A stretch of DNA of 64,000 bases from Schistosoma haematobium (Eukaryota; Platyhelminthes; Trematoda; Strigeidida; Schistosomatidae). Position numbers and translations under genes: made by a program. The stretch is taken from NCBI RefSeq assembly GCF_000699445.3, contig NC_067197.1, forward strand, positions 5,586,152 to 5,650,151, given 5' to 3'. Position 1 is the stretch's first letter. Each line of letters begins with the position of its first letter. Below are positions 39,701 through 51,700 of the stretch, in pieces. The notes below the pieces were generated by a model. It ran no database searches. It saw only the letters and a program-made list of their open reading frames with translations, and was not told where the DNA came from.

Positions 39701-42700
39701 GGTTAAACGTTCGCGCGTAAGACCGAAGACCCTGAGTTCGACTCCCCCGAGTGGAGTCGTGGATGTGCACTGATGAGGAGTCCCACAACAGAACGAAACG
39801 GCCGTCCAGTGCTTCCAGGCTTTCCATGATGGTCTAACATCAATCGATAAATGGTCTCAATCAAAAACCTATTAATCTCCACAACCCTATACTGGTAAAG
39901 TTGTGGAAACCGAGAATATGTCAATTTGGATTACCTCACAAATGTGATGATTACTGATTTATTGAGCCCGAGGTTGACCAAAGTATAAAGTTGGATTTAA
40001 TCCCTGAAGAAGTTCTGAATCCGTACTGCTCTTTAATATTAAGACAAAATAACCATCTAATGCTTTCTAGTTCTCAATGATTATCTAGCTAAGAGCAGTT
40101 CGTGATGCAAACTTGAAAAAAGAAGAAACTGACTATAGTCCTTTTGAAAATAGAGTATTGATAACATTGTGTAAAACGTTCATTTTCTTTTACTTCAAAC
40201 TGGCAATAAAGTGATAATTTTGAAAAGAGCATGAACAAAGATTCTAGCAGAATAGCATGAATTTATTTTATTTCGTAGGTTCTCGTCAGCTGTTTACAAT
40301 CTGTGATATTCAAAGTCATAATTACATAATGGGCTTAAATTACTTGCACGAAAGGGTTTAGTTGGAAGTTATATTGAAGACATGTTAGTATAGTATATCA
40401 AGGGTGTAAATAAATTTCATAGACTGAATATTGTAAATATATACCTTATGTGAAAAAGCATTCGTCAACATTGATTGCGACAACAATTCAAGGGGCCAGA
40501 AACAAGTGATTACATAATGAGCAAACGTTGATAGGAATAAAATGAGTAGAGCTCATTTGATAAAATAAGACTGCTAATTTGGAAGATAGTCGAAATAAAA
40601 CTCAATGATGTAATAAATGCAAGAAAGAGTTTAAAGAAAAAGAAAAAAAGATTTTGAGATGCAATGAAGAAATATTTATCACTAAGGCAAGGGAAGATTA
40701 ATAACCATCTCCTTTTGAACACATAAGTCAGGTTTTTGACGCCTGATAGCAACGGCGTCAGAAAACTGGAGATTGACTGTTTCCTAATCAATTCGAATAA
40801 TTGCAAGGTATCCACCTGATGTCATGTATCAAGGAGATATTTAGTAATTGCACTGTTTAGAGTCCTGAATATCACAGGTTGTGAGCAGCTGACGAAACCC
40901 AACGAAATAAAATGAAATCATACCATTCTGCTAGAATGTTTGTTCTTGCTCTTTTCAAAATGATAAAAGGAACTGTGTGTATGAAAGTGATAATTTTCCT
41001 TATGTATTATCTTATGCTGTAGAAATTTTTTATATTCGGAGTTCACATCACAAATTGACTTAAGTTGGACAACCATTAAAAAGATAGAAAGTATTGAATG
41101 GCTGTTTCCTTATCCTATGAGACATTGCAGCAACGTGCATGGTCATAAACCCAATAATTATAAAAAAAACTGATTTCTATGCACAAATGATTGTTCATCA
41201 TCTTCCCAGTATTAAAGTCAAACATTCGATTCATTCGAACGGACTTGGATATTCTTCCCTTTTGCTCTGAGGAAAATTAATTGTCCACACACAGAACTCT
41301 TCTGAAAGACAGATTTTTCTCAAATTCTAAGAATATGTGCTATATCACATCATTCATGATCTTATGACTTCCAATTTATTCTGTCCTATTTTATTCAAAG
41401 TCTATGCAAGAAAGTCACTTTGGTAAGTTGTACTTTAAATTCAGTTAGAAAAAACTAATCTGACTTACCTTACTGTTATGTGGCTGTTTTGATTCACTCG
41501 ACTTGGGACCAGAAACCTGTTTACTTTTAAAATATGATAATTCTGCTTGCAGTTTTTCCAATTCTCTAGCCTATATCCGAAAAAGAACAAGAGACAATTA
41601 TTGAGAAGTATTGCAAGTCAAGATAATTCACTAAATTTTGTTTGCCCTCAAACCATTACTTAAATGGCTACAACATTTAAACTAGTGTTTAACCTCATCA
41701 TATTAATTGAATTTATCGCAATATTTAAATAACGCTTAATTAAAAGTAGCAAACTACAACCTGAGGCATCCTCATAGAGCTGGTGGACAGTTGGAGCAAC
41801 CTTGCTGGCCAACCAAGCCAGTCGACGGAGATCGAACTGATTATCCATTCTGTTTTATCTTTAATCAACTCAGGTTTCAATTCAAGGCCCACTCATCTGA
41901 TATGTATGCTAATGAGACTCCTCAGCAGTGAGCATGCACGATTCCCCACAAAAAAAGATTAAAACCCAGGAATTATCAGTCTTGTGCGTGAGCGCTTAAC
42001 CACTAGACCACTGAGCCGGCCGGCATCCAACAGTGTTATTGTCTAACTTCAGCCAATCCACGAAATTCAGCGACACATCCATCATTGTCATCAGTGAGTT
42101 ACTATCTCACAACAGACCAGGTTGAACTCCACTGGTCACTGCTTCTCACTAGAATATACCTGTTGAAGCCAGTCACTAATGAGCATATATTGATTAATAT
42201 CAGAATTGGTTTTTGTGGATATTATAGTAATTTCATTTGATGAGATCATGAATCATTTGAAGCTAGGCCACCATAGAAAACCTGGAAGATTAGCATACTA
42301 TTAAAACAGGTAATTCGACCAGAAGGTCAATTTTTAAAAAAATCAGGAAGAATTTCGAAATTGTTTTATCTTAATATAGAATTCCTTAGTATCGTGTACT
42401 CAGGACCGCAAAACAAAGATCGGCAGATTACATGATAAATAGATCCTCTTTAGATTCCTCAATCGGCATCTAACAACTTATATTTGATTTCATTGATAAC
42501 AGTTTCACATTCGACATATTGTTGAACTTTATCGATAATCAATATGCCTTCATTTGTCAACTGGAATTTCATTGAAGATAACTTGTCATCAAAGAATATA
42601 TAGCAACTCACGTGGAATTGATTTGGTTCACATTCGGTTAAGTCATTTTGTTAACTTATTAACGAACTGAGTCATCCGTACAACAACAACAACTTATCTA

Positions 42701-45700
42701 TATCATTGTATCTTTATTATTGTTGCGAATGTATGAAAATGTATGGTTGAGCATTGCTTACTGCCCATGCATTTATTCATGCTGCTAGCCTCACTACTAA
42801 CCGCTTAATTGATTCGATGATTCCTTCATTTCACTATGTATATATATGTCCATGTTATTCATGTTCATTGCTCTCTCTCGCTTAATTGTACTCGCTTACT
42901 CGTACTCATATTCGCTGACTCACTCGCTCGCTCGCTTACCTGCTTGTCTTTCTGCACAGCTCTTTCATGCTTGTTTGACGCACCTGTAATTTTGGATATC
43001 TGTGTGTGGTCCCATAATAAACATAATCAACACTTCATATTCGCCTTTTGATTAATATACCGTTGGGGTGTTATCTAGTGACGGTTATCAAGACGAACTG
43101 TATACAAAGTTTAAGGATTATATTGAATACCGACCACCACAAATACTCTTCAACCCGAATCATTAACAAGTACATGATAGTTGTTCATCCAAAAAATCAA
43201 TATACGATACAAATCATCATTAAACAATTAATTCCACATAGAAATAAAATTGTTTCAATGTACTTGGTTTTGTAATTTCTTTGAATCTTTAATGATTATT
43301 GATTGATTTTCAATATACCAACGTAATTTCTTTTGAAGATCTTCTATTTGACATAAATATGTTTCTTTCATATTTGTACAATCTGTTTGAGATTTTTCTT
43401 TAAAATTTTCATATTTTTCTAATAAATCATTTTTCTCACGTATATGATTATTCATCTAGAAATAAATAAAAAGGGTATATTTAGATAGTGGTCGGAGGTA
43501 GTTGACAAGAAATCCTGGACCAGGTTTTCGTGCTACTTGACACTCGTCAGCAAGGTGTACCTGTAATCTTGAGGGAACTGGTGCTCCCTGGCGGATTCGA
43601 TCTCGTGTCACCCAGCTTCACAGTCAGAGACGTTAACACTGAGCTAGCCGAGCCGTGACCGACCTCCTGTAGGACTGAGATGTAATCACGATTGATTGAT
43701 CACTGGATGGCGATCGATATCATGTGTGTCTAGTCCTTATTAGTGCAGACTGAATGCGATCGACCATGTTACAATGGGGCCACCAGCCTAGGTGACTCGA
43801 CACTGCGTGCACTATTGTGAGATTAGATGGTAGTTGGAGGTAGTCGACAGGGTATATTTATTTATATTTATTTACTTATAAGAACTTAAAAGTAGTATGT
43901 ATATGTGTGGTTTGATGGAGTTTTGTTCGTTGGGTTGGATGGTTTGATCATGGAACTTTTATTGTTCTTCTGAACAACATCGTTAACACAAACTTCAGGT
44001 AGAAGTTTATTTGATGTTTGTACTGATGATGTTGTTCAAAGAACATAAATTCCACTAAAATGATCCACCTGAGGTATAAATCTTCTCTACCATCTCAAAA
44101 GTATATGTGTGTATATAATTTGAGGTATTAAATAGAAAGATAGCCGGTAAGAGTAGAGGGTATTCATAGGTTACTAGTATTTCATCATAGGTGTCTTTGA
44201 AACGTTGCTCGTATATCCTGGGACCATCGAGTAAGTAACGCAGTTGTAAGGAAACGGGTACTAGGTGAGGGTGGCAAATCAATTGATGAAGTAGTGAAAC
44301 TTCATCAGTTGAGATGGATGGGACACGTGTTACGTATGCTCAAACACCGACTGCCCCGGCGTGCGATGTCCAATGGTATGGGAGCAGATTGGAAGAAAGC
44401 TAGGGGCGGCCAGACCAAAACATGGCACAAATCCATGAAGTCACTGACAAGTTGACTGAGCCATGTCAGTAGGTGTAGACTACCTGGTTGGGATCCGCGA
44501 GACGATAGCAATCGACGGTTGGAGACCTTGAGTGACATGGCTCAAAATTGTCTGCAATGACGCAAGTGCATCCACTCTTTGTGTTCTCCCGAATTCTAAT
44601 CTTCTGAATTCTTCATGTCCCTTTTTTTGTCCTCTTTCCAAATTTATTTCACTGGATTATACTCCTTGAATAACATCTTCAAACCCTAATGTTTCCGATT
44701 ACTGCTTATACTTTTACTTGCTCTACTACTATGTAGTTTGAATTGACAATTGTATCTCTGTGGTAATATTACGTGGTATGGCTACTCGAACTGATGTACG
44801 TACGTACGAAGTTCTACATTGTTACCGACTGACTGACTGAAGTAGAAAGATATTATTAGTTTATGTTTAAGGAATATTTTTAACTCAAGAATTTTTAAAG
44901 GATTTTATTATAAGGAAAAAAATCACCTTCGAAGTTTCAATACTTTGGGATGATTTTGTAGAATCATTTATCTCATTGCTGAATGTTTATTTGTCGAAGT
45001 ACCTAAGTGAAATAAATTTTTTGGTGGTATGATTTCTGTTTGTAAGCTTTTTATGAACTAAGTTTTTGAATTTTACTCTTACAATTTGTTTATAGAATGG
45101 CAATGAGATGTTTACGATCTACTAACCATTGACTTTGGAATACGTTATATCACAAAAATGGTCTAAATAAGATGAAAAACGTCAATATAATTGAAACCCT
45201 TGGAGATTTTTTTAATAAACTGGGTTCGAGTCCCACCGGTGGGATCGTGGATGTGCACTGTTTAGGAGTCCCATACTAGGATGAAACAGCTGTCTAGCGT
45301 TTACAGGTTTATCATGGAGGTCTGGCTCATGAATTCAACTATTAAATTGATAAACTGTGTTATTTGTAAGCAGGTATTCATGTTAACCTAGTTCTGTCAA
45401 GAGTAAATATTTCATTTTTTTTAAAAAGGTTGAAGATAGTCATCATCCAAATTACACAAAATCAGTCTTAAAAAATAAATGCATTTTGATTCGTAGTGGA
45501 ATCTAGGATGCTCTTTTCGTTTAGCCCGGGACTAGTCAGTTGGATGTATCACCATCTCATTGTTCACGTTTACTTTACGACTCGAATCTATTGAACAGGT
45601 CATTGTCTATCTGGACTCTGGATAACACTTTGGGATTTGAATGCAAATGTGAACATCAACAGTTGTATGGGATGCTCTGGATTCCACTGTCAGCCACAAT

Positions 45701-48700
45701 CCATCTACTCTGGAAAAAACGGATAAAATGACTATATCGAGGTGATAAGCGAAGATGCACAAACGCCAACAAAGACTGGACAAATTTTGAATCTCAATAT
45801 CAACGGCGAGATAACTATTATCTCAACTAATAATTACATTAGAAGGGTAGGTTGAAAATAATTTTCATTCCGGGCTTACTGGGTAGTTATTTCGCCAGAT
45901 GGTGATAGATAACAAAAGATGTTAGAAGTGAATAGAACGAAAATCATCAAACTACATCACGAGGCAAGCCCTAACTTGGAATTCTGAGAAGGAACGAAAA
46001 AGAGGAAGGTTAAAGAACACACTGAGTCGAGAATCGGTAGTAGATATGAAAAGGATGAATAACAACTCGAAAGGATTGTTCAGTACAGTATTGGATAGAG
46101 AATGCTAAGGGGTGGCCTATACTCCTCTGCAAGGCGCACGTAAGTACTAGTAATTAATATCAAATATCTGCCTAGAACTCACTTGGTATTGTTTTACTTG
46201 AATCTTCCTATTGATGTTTAAGACTGCAATTGATCGGTCTCTTACTGGTATATGTGCATCCTGTGCGTATTGCATCGATATTACCTCAATTCACAAGCTA
46301 TTTGTAAGCAATGATGGATAGTGGCTAGCAGTGGAATCCAGGACGTGCGTTTCGTCCTATTTGGGACTCGTCAGCTGGATCTGCCTAGAATTCATTAATT
46401 TTCAATAGTTAACTAGTTAATCTCAAATGGTCAGTACTCATATTCATCTACATATATCTCCACACAAACGTGCACACATGCACACAGACATACAGGCGAA
46501 TAAAACTGTACGACTTTAACAGGATATTCACTTACTTTTAAATTCATGTTTGTCAACTCTAAACGTGCATCATTTAATTCTTTTGTTAACTTATTTCTTT
46601 CATTATCCAACTGTTTATTCAGTTCTTGTAATTCATTTATTCGATTTTCTGTCATAATTATAAGACGAAAAATTAAATATATGTCTGATATGATCAATAT
46701 TATCATGATCATTATTATGGTTGTTATGCTCACTATTCACAATTTACTGTTTTATGATTAAATATTTATAAAATTCCATTCTAATTATTGTGATACAGAA
46801 GTAAATTTGATACATAGTTCACATAAAGAGATGATGGTAACTAACAATGGAATTTAGAACGTGAGTTTCATCCTATTTGAGATTCGTCAGCGAAATGTAC
46901 CTAGACCTCAAAGTTGGTGTTCACTCTGGGACTCGAACTCAGTAACCTTTGGTTCAAACGTCATTGTGTTATATACTTAGTTACTAGATTGTGTAATGGG
47001 GTAAAATTTAATTTATTTCTTCATTGGTTGTTTAAATCATTCTATTGATGTTTAAGAAGGTAAATGATCAGTTTCTTATTGATGTATGTGCGCATCCTGA
47101 ATTCCACTGCTAGTCACTATCATCTCTGCTTATAGTGTTTGTGACTTAAGGCCATATCTACGTCGAAGGTGGATAGGAAATACATCGTGGAAATCAACAA
47201 ACTACATAACGAGAAAATCGCTAACCTGGAATCCTGAAGGGAAACAGAAAAGAAGAAGATCAAAGAACACATTAATCAGTTAAGATGGCTGGAACACGTG
47301 TTATGTATACCCAACCACCAACCAGACCAAAACATTGCACAAATCCATGAAGTCACTGACAACTGGACTGAGCCACGTTGGTAGGTGTAGACTACCTGGT
47401 TAGGATCCGCGAGATGATAGCAACCGATGGTTAGAGACCTAAAATGACATGATTCAAAATCGTTTGCAATTGCGCAGGTGCATCCAATCTTTGTGTTCTC
47501 CTAAATTCTAATCTTCTGAATTCTTCATGTTCCTTTTTTCCTCTTTCCAGGTTTATTTCACTGGATTATACTCTTTGAATGACATCTTCAAACCCTGATG
47601 TTTCCGATTACTGCTTATACTTTTACTACCTCTACCACTATATGATTTGAATTGACAATTATATCTCTGTGCTAATGTAATACGGTATGGCAACTCGATC
47701 TGATGTACGTACGTACGAAGTTCTACGTTGTAACTGACTGACTGACTGACTGACAGAAAGAAAACATTGTGTTGAGAATTAGAAGCAGATATGAGAAGGA
47801 CGAATAGGAACTGGGAAGGATTGCCCAGGACAGGGTTGGATGGAGAGTGCTGATGAGCGCTCCATGCTCCTTCACGAGAGGTAACAGGTATACATATATA
47901 TAGTTGTTTATTGGAAAATACGTTAGTTATTAAGGATTTGCAAAACTGTTAGTGAACCTGAAAGGACTATCATTTTTCATTAGGTATTTGTTTGCATTTA
48001 TTCTGCCCATTTTTCAACGTATCATCAGTGCAATGTAAGTCACTAATTGAATGTAAATTATTGTACTCAACTTCGAGCTACATGTTTTGTACATTAGAAC
48101 TTATTGGTATTACTTGTATATACAAACCAAAGTAGGTTCAAGAATGTTTTAACAAATTAATTGTATCTTTACTCTAATCACAATGGAATTTTATAGACTT
48201 GGTATATAACGGAGAATTATGAGATGGTGGAGAAGATTTGTAGCTCAGGTGAATGATTTTGGTGGAGTTTTGTTCTATGAGCTGGATTCAGCTCATAGAA
48301 CAAAACTCCACCAAAAACGGAGAATTATTTATGGAAGAAGTATATTTCTTCTGAAATATGAACATCTTTGCTGAATTGAATTTATACAATTTCGGTTACA
48401 GTTTAATAATGAATCTTTTCATTGATTATAAGCAAAACTGAACTTTTAAGAGAAAATAAAAGAAAAACGGGACTTCAATATTTAATGTATTTTCTCATAA
48501 ATCATAGGGTAACTACTACTGTGTGTTAAGCATACTTTTTATAAAAAGTATTTACGATTATTTACCTTGATTCAATCTTGAATTCCCAGATAACATGGTA
48601 CATATTTGTTGACTACGCAATTTTAATTCTTTATTTAATTGTTCAACTTCAACTCTTAAAGAAAGATTTTCAGTAGTAAGACGTTTTGCTGTCTGTGAAT

Positions 48701-51700
48701 CTTCGGTTTCAGTTTGCTTATCCTTGATTTAAAAAAGGAAGGGATAAGAAACAAACTAATATGAAATGTATCAGAAGGAGTTTTCTGGAGATTGTAGTAA
48801 TTTCAATAGTTGAGATCCTGTGTTAATTGAAGTATAAAACCATGGAAAACCTGGAAGCAATAGACGATCATTTTGTCCTATTGTAAGACTACTCAGAAGT
48901 GCGCATCCACGATCCCCCACGGAAGAGATTCAAACCCAGGAACTATCAGTCTCGTACACGAACGCTTAACCACTAGACCACTGAGCCGGCATCCAACGGT
49001 GTTAATATCTAGCTTCAACTAATCCACGATACATCCATCGTTGTCATCAGTGAGCTACTATCTCACAACAGACCTGGATGAATTGAGGAGTCACACAATA
49101 AGACGAAACGACCATCCAGTACTTCCAGGTTTTCCATGGTAGTCTAGCTTCAGTTGACTCATGATCTCAATTATTGTAATATGAAATGTGTTAAGATAAG
49201 ATAAAAATACTAAGTCATTTATTATACTAATTGCTTAATATAATATTTGTTTAATTTCAGTGTGATATATGATATATTTGTAATAACTTAATGTGAATTT
49301 CATTCGGTTTTGAATTACTTTAGTGTAAAATACATTTTTGTATTTCTCCAGTTTGTGATTAATCAATAAATGTCAGTAAAATCAGTGCATAAATAAGTAC
49401 ATATTGATTACAGAGTTATTCTCATGTTTTTAATTTTGATGATGAGTAAAATATTTCCCCGCCATCAGTCTCCTCCTCCTCTTTGCGTTGCCCGGATCAA
49501 TTGTTACTGAAAGAACTAATACCATAGATTACTGGTTTTCCATGGTTATAACAACTGAAGATGTGTTGAACCTTCAATGAGTACTTCTTTGAACAGTTAG
49601 GAGACCTAATAATTTTTTTTCGATTGGGATCATGAACCGTTAGACCACCACTGAAAACCTGGAAGCACTGAACGGCCGTTTCGTTGTATTATGGGACTCT
49701 TCAGCAGTGCGCATCCACGATCCCGCTCGCGGAATTTGAACACAGGGCCTCCGGTCTCGGGCGCGAGCACTTAACCTCTAGATCACTGAGCCGGCATCCA
49801 ACGGTGTTAGTGTCTAATCTCAATTAATCCACGAAATTGCACAACCATCTTCCATTGTACTGAAGTAGGTACCTGTCGCTATCCAACATGGATTAGCTCC
49901 ACTGGTCACGGCTTCTCACTAGAACTCCGAGAACTCCCTCAAGAAGCTGTTCACTAGTAAACACATGGTGATTATCAATATGGGGTTGTGGAGATTAATA
50001 AGTTTTCGATTGAGGTCATGAACCGATTGGTGTTAGATCACCATCGAAAACCTGTAAGCCTTAATAAATTATCTGCATAAAGGATATAACAATAGACGAC
50101 ATACTTTTGACAGAAAAAACACAAACTAACTTTGTGTAATTTTTTAACAGTTGCATACAACTTTTCATTTTCACGTTGATAACCTGCAATTAGTAATTCT
50201 TGCTTTGCATATTCTTTTTTCAGTTCATCCATACTAGTGAAATTTTGCACAGGTTTAATACACTTGTCAGTATTTGATTCTGTATCATTATTCCTTCTAA
50301 CATTCACTTCGTTAACTTCTGTATTTAGGTTGGCTAGTTTTTCGTCATCATGACTTATTTTATCGTTATAATGTGAATTGCCCTATTTCGTAAAAGAAAA
50401 GTTGAACAATATTTGAAAAACATATATAGTCAGTAAAATTTCATGTACAACATTGTACTACTTGTTTTTTATTAAAGTAGAATATTATTATTGTCAAAAA
50501 ATATTGCAACCAAGAAGATCGATTCACACGTAATTGTACATATGATATAACCAAGATAAACGAGTGCAAAACAAATAATGTAGCTTTAAAAACCCAGATT
50601 TTATATGGGATTCAAACACCTATACACTCATTAACATAAATAACAGATAAGAATGACAAAATTTCATATCCAGTCAGCAGAAGTGAAGTATATTGGAGCA
50701 TTAATGTGCAAGGTAAATATTACTGGTAGTTAGCAGAGTACTTAATTGATTGAATTGCAAGAATATCAACTATGACATTAAAATAGAAGTAATTATAACT
50801 AAAAGCTAAATCATTTCCAAGTGAGGGCTTGCAACAACAATTGTAGGAGAAGACGACCAGTGTAACAGCAGCCTCAAAAGCAGTATGATTCAATATACAC
50901 AAAGGGAAAAGCAAGATTCTCCGATACAACACAGCATGCACCAATCGACTCACACTTGACGGAGAAGATATGGAAGGTGTAAAAACATTTGCATATTTGG
51001 GTAGCATCATTGATGAACACGGTGGATTTGATGCAGATGTGAAGGAGCGGATCGGTAAAGCAAGAACAGCATATCTACAATTGAAGAACATCTGGAACTC
51101 AAAACAACTTCCTGTCAACCAACATCAAGGTCAGAATTTTCTATACACATTTAAAGACAGTTCTACTGTAGGCAGCGAAAAACTGGAGAACTACGAAAGC
51201 CATCATCCAGAAGATACAAGTGTTTATTAACAGTTGTCTACGTAAAATACTTCGGATCCGTTGGTCGGACACTATCAACAACAGCCTACTGTGGGAGGGA
51301 ACAGACCAGATTCCAGTGAAGGAGGAAATCACGAAGAATCGCTGGAAGTGTATAGGACACACATTGAGAAAAGCACCCAAATGCACCACAAGGCAAGCCC
51401 TCACCTGGATCCTCAAGGTCAAAGGAGGAGAGGAAGATCAAGGAACACATCAAGCCGGGAAATGGAGATAGACATGAGAAAAATGAACAAGAATTGAATG
51501 GAACTAGAAAAGAAGGTCCAGGATAGATTGGGTTGTAGAATGCTGGTCGGCGACCTATTCTCCATTAGGAGTAACGGGGGTAAGTAAGTAATTTAATCAT
51601 TTCAAGCAACCACACGAAGGAATATACCATGATACAGCATTGACCGAAAGGGCTATATCTTTATTTACATTGAAATAAGGAATTCAGTTTACTTATAAAT

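Larger units (their letters stand above)
40222..40983. mobile_element. short Penelope-like element with inverted terminal segments
   Basis: The 14-bp sequence AAAGTGATAATTTT lies on both sides (40208-40221 and 40984-40997). Inside, a minus-strand 3' half (about 40222-40830) faces a plus-strand terminal piece (about 40850-40970). Inverted end pieces plus 5' truncation are typical of Penelope insertions. Confidence 0.8.

Noticed and set aside
42836..43051. Cys/Leu-rich small ORF resembling a signal peptide
   Set aside because: It covers a (CTCG)n simple repeat; composition explains the residues.
50720..51118. Minus-strand ORF of 132 codons
   Set aside because: Antisense of LINE A; similar in sequence to the 11324-10581 shadow only because the repeats match.
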